A stretch of 64,000 nucleotides of DNA from Nereocystis luetkeana. Taxonomy: Eukaryota; Sar; Phaeophyceae; Laminariales; Laminariaceae. The first letter of the stretch is position 1; each line of letters begins with the position of its first letter. The notes beneath the pieces are model-generated. The model saw nothing but the letters and a program-made list of their open reading frames with translations, did not search any database and was not told the DNA's origin. Made by a program: the position numbers and the translations under genes. Positions 44,081 through 53,542 of this stretch are shown piece by piece. Where the stretch lies: contig JARUPZ010000017.1 of the NCBI GenBank assembly GCA_031213475.1, positions 6,154,167 through 6,218,166 on the forward strand, read 5' to 3'.

Positions 44081-44316
44081 GTACGGGGGACCATAGCAAA
44101 TAGGACCTACGGTGCAGACACAAACTTGTATAATACCTGGTATGTATATCCCTATTTTTACTGGCAGTACTTGGTGCTATTTACTATTACGGGGGACCGT
44201 AGTTAATGGGACCTATGTTGTACATTAAAACCTACCTGGTATATACTTAACCAATTTTATTAACAATATTTGGTCCTATTAACTATGATCCCCCGAAATA
44301 TTAGGGTCCCACGTAA
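44081..44316. mobile_element. MITE-A copy A11, split by A12
   Basis: The left part 44081-44186 starts GTACGGGGGACCATAGC. The right remnant 44301-44316 reads TTAGGGTCCCACGTAA. Between them sits A12 at a TA. A11 carries TACCTGGTA at 44134. Confidence 0.8.
44187..44298. mobile_element. MITE-A copy A12, nested in A11, carrying a TACCTGGTA insert
   Basis: TA at 44185-44186 and 44299-44300. At 44233 the text AAAACCTA-CCTGGTA-TATACTTAACCA is seven bases longer than AAAACCTATATATTTAACCA in copy A2. Confidence 0.9.
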
Positions 44317-45170
44317 TGGTACTATGGGATGGGGGGAACGTGCCGTTCACCGCCATCGCAGCCGGCCAAATTTACAAACAAACGACCGAGTTTGTGTATC
44401 TGGGCGGGGCTATCAGCGCAGATTGGACGGGCAGAAGTGTCGAGGTACGGCGTCGACTCCAGAGGGCATGGGCATGCTACGGACGGTATACGATGGAAAT
44501 CTAAGACCACCCGGGTGTGCGCCTACGCCTGAAGGTGCGAATGCTGAGAGCCGAGGTGATCGAAACGTTGCTCTACGGTTGCGTTACTTGGAGCCCGAGC
44601 AAGACTGACTACGGTAGGCTACGGAAGGTCCACCACAAGATGCTCCTCCGATGCATCGGCTGGCGAAAACGAAAGCGCGAAGACCACATTATATCCTATG
44701 CTAGCGCGCTTCTCGGGGAAAAATCTGAGAGCGTTGAGACGACGGTACGCAGACGTAGGCTCTTGTTTGCGGGCTTTGTGACACGCATGGGAGAGGAGCG
44801 TCTGCCGAAGAGGGTGATATTTGGGGAGATGGTTGGGGGTAAGGGTTACTCCGGAGGACAGGAGTGGGACTGGATGAGGTACCTTGAGGAGGACCTCAAG
44901 GAGTTCGGCATCAAGCTCGAAGGGTGGCGCGAGGCAGCACAGAAAGCCGGCAGATGGTTCCGGCGGGTCGAGGAAGGGGCGGAGGCCTTCATGCGGAAAT
45001 GGCATGCAGATGAAAAGGAGGCATCGGCAGAACGGCATAAAATAGCTGCAACCACGACCACAGCCGTTGACGCCAACACGAGTGCGCAGAATGGCAGGGA
45101 AGAGGGGGGGACGAAAGGGAGACGAGGGGGAATGGGGGGGGGGGGGGGGGCGGTCTGCCCAACAGACTGA
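44316..45170 (+). pseudogene. LINE reverse transcriptase, C-terminal fragment
   Basis: One reading frame broken by an in-frame TAA at 44502-44504. Before it: EFVYLGGAISADW and RRRLQRAWACYGRY. After it: RLRLKVRMLRAEVIETLLYG, CVTWSP, RCIGWRKRKREDHI and a basic C-terminal tail. YLGG...ETLLYGC-x-TW...H-x-x-x-L-R-x-I-x-x-x-R is the thumb and C-terminal region found in many non-LTR (LINE) reverse transcriptases. The catalytic palm (FADD) and endonuclease are missing. It ends in a G run at 45134-45150. Fragment truncated at its 5' side next to MITE-A copies. Confidence 0.85.
45134..45150. repeat. Poly(G) run, 17 bp
   Basis: Uninterrupted guanines at the 3' end of the LINE fragment. Confidence 0.95.
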
Positions 45171-45174
45171 AGCC

Positions 45175-46165
45175 TGGTTATGGCCATCATCGTCATGATG
45201 CACTCCTTTCTTTGGGACCCAAGTACCTAGCATGGTGCCACCTGGGCAACTTTGCGTGTCTGTATGCTCCAGTGCCTGCCTTTTGTATTTTCTTTCCCCC
45301 CCGCCGGTGATTATCGCTTTTTTGTCCCTTTTTTCCCATCTTTTTTTTCATTCCCGTGTGTACCTCTTTGTGTCTCTGTTAGTCTGGTCCGTTTCGCCAA
45401 TTTTGCGTTTTGCTATCTGCTTCGGTTTTTGTTTTGTTGTTTTTTTGCTTCGCTTCATCTTATTTTTAGGTTTTTGTCCGCTATTGATAGTCTCCTTTTT
45501 GCTTCCCTGGTGTCCGCAGTGGTGGAGTGCGTATGCTTGTTTTTTGTGTTGCCTCTGTTTTAGTACCGAGGTATTTGTTCCACTCCAGAGTTATTGGAGC
45601 CTGTCCTGCGACCACGGACTGCATTGTATTGTGAGTCAATGTGAGAACAACAACAACAACAACAAAAACAACAACAACAACAACAATTATTGCTAAAGCG
45701 ACGTTGTATTTGTTGATCAGACACACAACGGATGGATGCGTCGTCAGAGGAGTAGCTCATACGATCGTTTGAATCAAGCATTTTGGAGACTTCCTTCAGA
45801 CCCAACAAACCATCCCAACAAAAAATGCGGGTTGCACAGCAAGGACAGCGAGGGTCAGTCGAAGCGAGAACGTGTCTGGCCGCTTGGAGGGTTCCTGTGA
45901 CCACTCGCTGACGGCCCAAACCCCTCTGAGGGTGTCAAAACAAAACAATATGCCTGGCACATGAATAGCTGGTAAACGTATATGCCAAGTGTGGTCGTTC
46001 TCTTTATTGCCTAGGGACGCTTATATATGACGTCTGACAACAAAGACGTTTTTCGCTTTATGCGGAGTGGACATTCGGTATGTCGACGACCAAACGAGCT
46101 GTGCAAACAGGGCAACGGGAGGAGAACACACCCATGCTTGCTGACCCCCGAACTGCTGTAAAGTC
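45175..46165. other. Pyrimidine-rich stretch and AAC microsatellite
   Basis: T/C-rich sequence at 45280-45500 gives long hydrophobic open frames that are composition artefacts. An (AAC)n microsatellite lies at 45646-45687. Confidence 0.5.
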
Positions 46166-46169
46166 TCAC

Positions 46170-46299
46170 CAGCAAGGGAAGTGCCAAACATGCAGCCGAA
46201 GGCCAGGGCGGTCAGGGAGAAGCCGCGTCGCGCGATGGCCGTGTAGTCCAGATTCCGGTGGAAGAAAGAGAAGCCACTACTAACGTTTGATGACGTCAT
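46170..46299 (-). CDS. Possible first exon with signal-like hydrophobic segment
   Basis: On the minus strand an ATG at 46299 opens 43 codons and one base, closed by a GTGAGA donor at 46169-46164. The sequence includes NLDYTAIARRGFSLTALAFG then CMFGTSLAG: a basic pair followed by a hydrophobic run ending in small residues, compatible with a signal peptide or membrane segment. Reading through the donor extends to 46021 without a recognised domain. Family unknown; no downstream exon identified. Confidence 0.35.
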
Positions 46300-46399
46300 T
46301 GTTCTTCCTGAGTAGTTCCTACCTTGGTGAGTGCGGTGGAGAGGAGAGACCAAGGTAGGGGTTGTTCTGTGTCAAATGAGGTGGGGCGATATGTTTCGT

Positions 46400-46640
46400 A
46401 ATAATAAGTTCGGTTAGGGTTAGGGTGTGTGTGATCTTCATCACCTTCAACCATGTTTTCCACCGGTCGAGAGTGTTGTGAACCGACAACTGAAAGTCGG
46501 TTTTTGGTCGTTTTTTCCAACCGAGAACCAACTTTCTATCAAAGTCGTTGTTTTTGTTGAAAAAAACGAAAACCGGAGAAACCGAGATGTATTTTTCTCG
46601 GTCGGGTTATTCCCCCGTCTCCTTCCCCAATAACGACTAT
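46400..46640. repeat. CGGTTTTTGG-type low-complexity hairpin region
   Basis: GAAAGTCGGTTTTTGGTCG, CCAACCGAGAACCAACTTTC and AAAACCGGAGAAACCGAG are mutually complementary in parts. A similar CGGTCGG-rich stretch lies at 49490-49600. A short TTAGGGTTAGGG pair is at about 46413. Confidence 0.45.
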
Positions 46641-46649
46641 TCATCTATT

Positions 46650-47235
46650 TATCCGTATGAAAACACCTTTGATAGTGTAGGGAAATGAGGAAAAAAAAAA
46701 AACGTAACGAATTCCACACAAAATTCAAGGCGTATAATCACGATTTCCACCGCATTCTCTCTCACTAAACCAGACTGGTCTCTTCTTGCGAGTAAGTCAG
46801 AAACCACGATGAGACCGTGAGTATCCAAGGTTTACCCCCGATGTTTCGATACCGGACTCAGTATGCAATCATCGCATGGCTCATCGTTCCATCCTGGGTG
46901 TTTTCTATTTGAGTGAGTCTTGCAGGTTCTTGAACATGGGATATTCCCTTTTTATGGCCGCACAGCAGCACGGTGCACGGTAACAGCAGCGGCAGCAGAC
47001 AGCAGGCAGCAGGCAGCAGCAGTCGCACAGGGCACAGTGTGCGGTGAGTGCGCCGCGAGATTGCGAGGGATATATCATGTCGAGTGCCGACAGAAGTAAT
47101 TGCTGGCTTCTTTGCGAGCTGAACTGTCGCACTGTCGCCCTCTGCCAACAGCAATACGTACTTGTTCGTGCCCACAGCCACCCTTTGAGTAACGTACATT
47201 TTTCCATGGCGTTAGCAGTATGCTGCAAGTTGTGT
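46650..47235. other. Unassigned stretch
   Basis: GCAGCA-rich text near 46960-47030; otherwise nothing recognised. Confidence 0.4.
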
Positions 47236-47240
47236 CCTAC

Positions 47241-47992
47241 GGGCCACTCTTAACGAACAAAACAAAACACGATTCGTGAGGTTTTTGTCGTGAAACGTGT
47301 TTTATTTTGTCGTTTTTGTCGTGAACTACGACAAAATAATCACGATGAATGACGCCATGTTATTAGCTTTTCCCTAAAAAACGAAATCACGATTCGTGAC
47401 ATTTGTCAGGTCTCCAAATACGCCTGATCAAGGCGCTATACGCAACCCACGGGCACTAACGGTATCCGAAGGTCGATATAGGGGCACGGCAGACTCTGCT
47501 TCATAAGCTGCTTGTGGAAAACGGGCGGCTACCCAAAGACACCGCTGGGCGTGGGCTAACGAGCAGGGTGTGGCATCGAAATTTCCGGAGAAAGGAGGCA
47601 CAGCTCGACGACAAAGGCGAAAATGACCTGATGGTGTCACAGGCCAGGCCGGGTAGACGCCCTGGGAGATGGATCTCGCAAATCACGCTTGACCGACGGT
47701 CGGTGAAAATGAAATATCGAAGGCTGGGTCAGGCTTCGGCCCGTGATTTTACTATGCCACGGGTCGGGCCAGGCGCGGACGTCCCGGCCCGGCCTGGCCG
47801 TGCCCCACTCCCGAGAGATGGGCCCACCCGCAAAAACCGTGGGGTTTGAAGTATCCGATTTATTACACTTTGTCACGAAACGTGACGTTTTTCGGCTTTT
47901 TTCGTTAGCACTACATGGACAACGATCGTGATTTTTTGGCATGCCAAAAAGTAACGAATCGTGACTATTTTCCTGTTCGTTAGGAGCGGCCC
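47241..47992. mobile_element. MITE-E: 752-bp element with terminal inverted repeats
   Basis: The left end GGGCCACTCTTAACGAACA matches the reverse complement of the right end (GGGCCGCTCCTAACGAACAG), and the match continues imperfectly through CACGATTCGT. No target duplication was found at either side. The interior holds a G/C-rich section (47740-47810) and open frames without a recognised transposase, so it is probably non-autonomous or heavily decayed. Confidence 0.7.
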
Positions 47993-48004
47993 TTAATAAA
48001 ATAC

Positions 48005-48142
48005 ATCGTAGTGTCTACGTAACGACACTGTATGAAATACCTGGTACATCGTAGTGTCGAAGTAACGACACATACATTCTGTCATCCATGGTGCGACAAC
48101 CCAGCCAACCAAGTATTATTGTAGCAACTGCTATACCAGGTA
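48005..48142. repeat. Direct repeats and inverted TACCWGGTA pair
   Basis: CATCGTAGTGTCTACGTAAC at 48005 recurs as CATCGTAGTGTCGAAGTAAC at 48047. The second copy starts right after TACCTGGTA (48038). A reverse-orientation TACCAGGTA closes the segment at 48134-48142. Confidence 0.7.
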
Positions 48143-48144
48143 GC

Positions 48145-49685
48145 TTTAGTTATTGTTTGCTGCAGAATAAATATGAGCTAGTCTGACGTCCGACTATTAT
48201 AGCGTACGTCGGTGTCTACCGTGTGGCGCAGCAGACGCAAGTACTGCAGGAAGGCCACTTGACACCATATGATATACAAGGCGCTTCGCTCCGCGGGCGG
48301 CCTACGCCGCCCGCTACGCTCGCTCAGGAAGGAAAAGAGTACATCAAATTATGCGAAGCGAACAAAGAGAGGTCCACGATTGAATTTAGTTTTTTTAAGG
48401 ATCGTATTTGCAAACCGGCGACTTGATAATGCCAAGAGTCCCGCCGCCATGCTTCAGGAAAAAACAGCTCCGACGTCAGCTCGGACGCCACATAATACGC
48501 TTCGCGTCGCGGATGTCGTACGTACGTACATACCCCAGGTAGGGTACTACTGCTGTACTTATTTCCTTATTTTGATATGCTCTATGTCTGTATTCGTACG
48601 TACGAAGAAAGTGAAAGCACAGCACGGCACAGCAGCAAAAACAATGGAATTGAAACCGAAAATTCGGAAACAAAAAACATCCCCATCCCCTCTCGTGCAG
48701 TAATAATGTTCTGCCTGATTGGAACACCTTACACCCGGTCGAAAAGAAGAAATCAATGGGAATGAATAAATGAACAAAATCGCTCAGAAGAGCTTCTCTC
48801 TCAGCCTTGTACGCCGCCCGCCCCTCTCGCGACCACCTCGCCAACGATTCGGTCCGGGTAAAGATTTTATCCCTCTCAGCCACAATCCGCCCCGTCGCCC
48901 GCCTCGCGTGAAGTCCGGTGCTCACCGTGGCCTCCGTTCGCCAGCTCGATAACGTTGGTGTTCAAAGTGCACACCTCCTTCTTTCAACTTCAGCGCGGTC
49001 GAAAAATAAGCACCGCTTGAATATCATCTTGCCATCCCGAACGACCATTATAACTCGTACATACTCTTTAAAAAATCAGAAACGGAAGCCAGACATAGCC
49101 CGTTCATGCATCCCTCGTGTCTCGAGGCACACGCGACGCCTAGGCACGAACGCGGCGACCGCGCTCCTTGCAACCCCCCTTCTACCCGCCAGCACCCACT
49201 GACACCCGCGACGGTGCCGGGCTCTCCCGCGGTGCCGTACTCGGAGTACACGCACGCACATGAAGCGAAAGAAGAAAAAAGGAAGAAAGGACCGAGAGTG
49301 CCAAGAGAAATTGAGAAAACAAAGAACTGCTGGAAAGGTCCGGCAAGTAATGAAAGGAGGCGGTTTGGAAATGGGAGCTCTGAGAGGCCAGGGATGTACC
49401 AACCGAGCACGCTCAGGGGTTGTGATCTAAATATGTAGTTCTATGATCATGTCACGTTATGCCAACACATGCACACCAAAACCCTCGAAATACCGACCAT
49501 TGGGTCGGTTTGGACGAGAAACCGACCGGAAAATGTTCGGTTCCGGCTTCACTTTTGTTCGGGTATAACCGACCGAAACCGACCGACTTTCCCGCGGACA
49601 AACAATATAACCGATCGATCTTTTACACCTATACCCGGTAGCTCTCAGTAGGTAATGCCCTCACAAAAGACGTCGTCCATGTTTT
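48145..49685. other. Unassigned stretch
   Basis: Open frames at 48269-48703 and 49048-49410 lack domains and have mirrored frames on the other strand. CGGTCGG-rich text occurs near 49490-49600. Confidence 0.4.
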
Positions 49686-49689
49686 TTAG

Positions 49690-49964
49690 CCTGTTCTTTT
49701 CAAGTGTTTGCCACATCGCCTGCGGGGGGGAACATCGCCTGCGGGGGGAAACATCGCCTGTGAGGGGAGGGGGGGGGGGGCAACGACAGCTTGTGTCTTC
49801 TATTTTTTCATTTATTTTTCATTTTTTGTTTTTTTCTCTTTCGATTTGTCTTTGTTTTTGTTTTCCCGTTGTTTGTTTCATTTCGTTTCTCTGTTTCAAA
49901 GATCGTCTTATTAATAGTCGTACCTGTCGTATCCAGTGCGTATGATGACCACTGCTAGCGTGTG
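49690..49964 (-). repeat. Repeat R, left part of the copy split by copia
   Basis: In reverse orientation, CATCGCCTGCGGGG, the T-rich segment with CTCTTTCGATTTGTC, and TCGTACCTGTCGTATCCAGTGCGTATGATGACC correspond to R1. The copy resumes after the copia element at 55503. Confidence 0.7.
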
Positions 49965-49969
49965 CGTAC

Positions 49970-50262
49970 TGTGGGATTTGCTCGTACCAAAGTCTGATTT
50001 TCTGATTGTACTGAATTGTGTGATTCTTGTAACGGTAATATATCTACGGAGATTGCGGCGGGATTAGTGTTTCCCCGAGGAGTTGCATAAAATTGTGTTT
50101 GACCTGCTTTCAGGGGTCTTATAGAGTCTAGGGGAACGTGGCCCCCTTGCTCTCAGTACACTAAAAATAATTGATACCTTTCTACTTCTTCTACCCACCG
50201 CCTCATGGCAAGCCCCACCCACGCATCACCCAAGCGCACCCGGTGCTCGAATTGATCCCTTA
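49970..50262 (+). repeat. 5' LTR of the copia element
   Basis: Starts TGTGGGATTTGCTCG and ends GATCCCTTA, 293 bp. Compared with the 3' LTR it has A for G near position 7 and G for C in TTATAGAGTC. The end TTA instead of the usual CA is shared by both LTRs, so it is a property of the family. Confidence 0.93.
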
Positions 50263-50321
50263 CGCTAGCGTTAGCCTCTGACATATGGTCACGGTCGCTC
50301 GGGCACGGGGTGTAGCGCACC

Positions 50322-50472
50322 ATGGTGGGTTTTGTGGTTTTAGGGGAGGAGCTTCCTTGGATGACAAGGATCCTCGATCAGGAGAGGCGACACCGCGAGG
50401 GAGCGGACATCGGGTTGGGGACATGGACTCCTGAAGAATGGAAGGAGCTACAGGAAGCAGCAGCAGCCCCAT

Positions 50473-50508
<36 letters not shown>

Positions 50509-50750
50509 CAGCGGCGGCAGCGGCAGCAGCAGCAAAGCAGCAGAAGCAGGAGCAGGAGCAGGAGGAGCGTCACGGTAGGCCGGGCGCAGGATGCCGCATG
50601 GATTTATCATCTTTCCACTTGCATGCCAGGAGGATAGTGAGACTGTTGGGGAGTGTATCAGGCGACCACCAGGTAGTGAGCATTGGGTTTCCGATAACGG
50701 ATCCACAAACCACGTTACCAGTGATGCTCGTAACGTCTATGACTGGGTAG
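50322..50750 (+). CDS. Short N-terminal copia open frame, alanine/glutamate-rich
   Basis: 142 codons, in a different frame from the main polyprotein and overlapping its start. It contains TWTPEEWKELQEAAA, then alanine runs encoded by a GCA/CAG microsatellite (50456-50537), then an EQEQEE stretch. It sits where gag should be but is much too short for a copia gag and has no CCHC zinc knuckle. It may be a gag remnant after deletion across the CAG tract, or not translated at all. Confidence 0.45.
50456..50537 (+). repeat. CAG-rich microsatellite inside copia
   Basis: GCAGCA repeats with a few ATCAGC and GCGGCGG interruptions. Confidence 0.9.
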
Positions 50751-53536
50751 AGATCCCCCCTGGTAAGGAAAGAGTTTTGATTGGTGACGGTAAGGGTATG
50801 AGGGTGACAGGAGTAGGCAGTCTCAACTTGAAAATGCATTCGAAAACTGACTTCAATGTAAAGTTGACGGGAGTGTACGTGACGGAGGGTATTGGGTTCA
50901 ACCTATTTTCCCTTCACCAGGCGCAAGCGCGGCAAAGCATTACTATGGACCGCGATGGTGTGCACTTGTTTGAGAACCGCCTGACCTTCCCCCGTGACGA
51001 GATCGGATCATCACTGTATGCAACGAGAATGGCCCCAACCCCCACTGCAGGACTTACTGCTGTGCCTGCCTTGTCTGGTGTTCCCCTTGCCCCCCCCCTG
51101 TCAACCCCTCCCCCGTTTGACGTAGGTGGGGCAGGGCCCCAGGTGTTTGATTCCCACCCCCTTTCCCACCACAGTGTAGCAGGGGTAGTGCTTGCGGATG
51201 ATGGTTTCCCGCCCGCCTGTAACGGCGTAGTGCTTGCGGATGATGGTTCCCCGCCCGCCTGTAACGGCGTAGTACCTCACGGTTCGAGTCCAAGTTTCCT
51301 GCCCACCGTTAGCGGTGTAGTGCCTCCGGCTTCTTTCCCCCTCCCCCCGGTTCCAGGTGAACCAGGTGTACAACCGTTGGTATTGCACCCCGGAGTAGAG
51401 CATGGAGTGGAAATTCAACCACTTATTGCTGCCCCCGGAGTGCAGGAGACTGACATGAGCGTGTTCACGGATGTTAGGCTTATGGATGGCAAGGATGATA
51501 CTGTGTACACGGATTTTTTCCCTACCCCCCTTGGTGGTGCGGCAGCTCAAGCACTTGAAGAGACGGACTGGAACGACCTTAAGGTTGAGAACGTAGGCAT
51601 GACTGCTGCAGCTGTACTCGCTCCGGGTCGGCGTCCATTCACAGTTGGGAAACCATCCAAGTTTCTTGATGTTAACCACTTTCACGTCTCCTCCGGCCAC
51701 GTAAACGAACGTTTGTTGAGGGAAACCGCTCGGCAGCATGGTATCACCCTTACGGGAGTTATGCAACCGTGTGATGGATGTTTGGAGGCGAAGGGCGTGC
51801 GCGCTGGGGTGCCGCGGAGGACGACATCGCGCGCGGAGAGGCCTATGGAGACCGTGCACATCGATCTGGCTGGCCCCTACGAGGCGTCCATGGGCGGGTC
51901 AGTTTATCTGATCATGTTCGTCGACAACGCCTCGAGGTGGATGCGGCCGTACGGCATGAGGAGGAAGTCGGAGACCACCATGTACGTGAAGAAATTCATC
52001 GCGGACATGAACGCCATGGGACTACCGCTATGCTTCCGGACGGACAACGGTGGGGAATTTACTGGTCGCATCTTCGTTGAATTCTGCGACGCTGCTGGGA
52101 TCCGCCGTGAGTATACGGCCCCGGGTAAGCCGCAACAGAACGCAGTTGTCGAGAGCGCGATCTGGCGAGCGATGAAGGGTGGCCATGCGGCTCGCCGCGA
52201 GATTTCGCGGCTGTTCCCGGGCGTCGACCTCGCCCGGATCCCCAAGATCGGCGTCGACGGCAACCGCCTGTGGTTGGAGGCCGTCCTTTGGGCTGCCGAC
52301 TGCTTCAACCGCTCCGCCACCAAGGCCAACACCGGATGGCGGTCGCCGCACGAGGTGTTTTTCTCGCGTTTGCCGGATCTACAGGTGGTGCCGTTCTTCC
52401 AGGAAGGCATGATGCGGGTGGACCGCAGCACTAAATCCGACGTCCAATCGGTGCCGTGTTTCATTTTGAACAACGGCTACAACCACCCCGCGTCCGCCGT
52501 GAAGGTGATCAAGGCTTCAACGGGCGGCGTCTGCTACACCAGCGACGTGGTGTGGACTGCACCCCGTGGGCCCGTGGTGCCCTTGCCGGCGCCGGCGATC
52601 GCGGGGGGTTCAGTATACGACACCGCGCCGGCAATGCCGGTGTTCAACATCAGCTACGTACCACCACCGATCCAGTCGCCAGCACCGCCGTTCCAGCCGC
52701 CGCCGCCACCGCCGATCCAGTCGCCAGCACCGTCGTTTCAGCCGCCGCCGCCACCGCCGATTCAGTCGCCAGCACCGCCGTTCCAGCCGCCGCCGCCACC
52801 GCCGATCCAGTCGCCAGCACCGCCGATCCAGTCGCCGGCACCGCCGTCCCAGCCGCTACCGCCCCTGCCTGTCGCCGCCGCTCTGCCGGAGCCGCAGCGC
52901 ATTTCCGGCCGTACCCGTTCGAGGACAGTCCAGTTCACCGACACGCCGGAGTCTCCTTCGTTGCCAGTGGACAGCAATCAAGCCCTTCGCCATAGCGCCG
53001 GGCTCCTGAGGATGATGGATAAGCCGACGCTGATATCGTTGATCTCTACGCGTGAGGACGTCGGCGTAGGTCGCCGCAAGGAGCCGCCGGGTGTTGGGGG
53101 TTGCGCGTGGCCGCCCATTTTCTCTTGGAGCCGCGAGGAGACACCACCGGAAGGAGGGCGCGAGGAGACACCACCGGAAGGAGGGCGCGAGGAGACACCA
53201 CCGGAAGGAGGGCGCGAGGAGACACCACCGGAAGGAGGGCGCGAGGAGACACCACCGGAAGGAGGGCGCGAGGAGACACCACAAGAGGGGGGGCGAGGGG
53301 GAATACCTAGTGCATTTGTGGCGATTCTTGCCAATCGGGAGGACATCGACACCACGCTGGGCGATCAGCGACCGCCCTACAAGCCTCCGGACTTGCCTCA
53401 CTGCTACGCCTCTGACCTCAAGGTCCCTCGGAGCCACAAGGAGGCCATGCGGTCGGAGCACGCTCATCTTTGGGAGGATTCGACGGCGCGGGAGTTCTAC
53501 GGATTGCTGGACGCGGGGACGTTTGAGCCGGTGTAG
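50591..53536 (+). CDS. Copia polyprotein, protease-integrase part
   Basis: 981 codons. Aspartic protease motif WVSDNGSTNHVT at residues 32-43 (D35). Integrase zinc-binding H365-x4-H370 and C394-x2-C397; catalytic D425 (HIDLAGP), D485 (RTDNGGEF) and E521, spacing D-D36-E. Residues 190-230 hold two near-identical GVVLADDGxPPACN repeats. A proline-rich tract with repeated PPPIQSPAP follows near residues 690-770, then about six REETPPEGG repeats. The frame ends at TAG 53534-53536, but the same frame resumes two codons later at the start of the reverse transcriptase. The start codon is the first ATG after an in-frame TAG at 50576; little protein precedes the protease, so gag is missing from this frame. 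Confidence 0.93.
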   Translation: MPHGFIIFPLACQEDSETVGECIRRPPGSEHWVSDNGSTNHVTSDARNVYDWVEIPPGKERVLIGDGKGMRVTGVGSLNLKMHSKTDFNVKLTGVYVTEGIGFNLFSLHQAQARQSITMDRDGVHLFENRLTFPRDEIGSSLYATRMAPTPTAGLTAVPALSGVPLAPPLSTPPPFDVGGAGPQVFDSHPLSHHSVAGVVLADDGFPPACNGVVLADDGSPPACNGVVPHGSSPSFLPTVSGVVPPASFPLPPVPGEPGVQPLVLHPGVEHGVEIQPLIAAPGVQETDMSVFTDVRLMDGKDDTVYTDFFPTPLGGAAAQALEETDWNDLKVENVGMTAAAVLAPGRRPFTVGKPSKFLDVNHFHVSSGHVNERLLRETARQHGITLTGVMQPCDGCLEAKGVRAGVPRRTTSRAERPMETVHIDLAGPYEASMGGSVYLIMFVDNASRWMRPYGMRRKSETTMYVKKFIADMNAMGLPLCFRTDNGGEFTGRIFVEFCDAAGIRREYTAPGKPQQNAVVESAIWRAMKGGHAARREISRLFPGVDLARIPKIGVDGNRLWLEAVLWAADCFNRSATKANTGWRSPHEVFFSRLPDLQVVPFFQEGMMRVDRSTKSDVQSVPCFILNNGYNHPASAVKVIKASTGGVCYTSDVVWTAPRGPVVPLPAPAIAGGSVYDTAPAMPVFNISYVPPPIQSPAPPFQPPPPPPIQSPAPSFQPPPPPPIQSPAPPFQPPPPPPIQSPAPPIQSPAPPSQPLPPLPVAAALPEPQRISGRTRSRTVQFTDTPESPSLPVDSNQALRHSAGLLRMMDKPTLISLISTREDVGVGRRKEPPGVGGCAWPPIFSWSREETPPEGGREETPPEGGREETPPEGGREETPPEGGREETPPEGGREETPQEGGRGGIPSAFVAILANREDIDTTLGDQRPPYKPPDLPHCYASDLKVPRSHKEAMRSEHAHLWEDSTAREFYGLLDAGTFEPV

Positions 53537-53542
53537 CAACCA
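53534..53542 (+). other. In-frame TAG CAA CCA between copia parts
   Basis: The stop and the next six bases match the UAG-CAR-YYA type of leaky stop known from some RNA viruses. It falls at the N-terminal edge of the reverse transcriptase domain. Confidence 0.6.
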
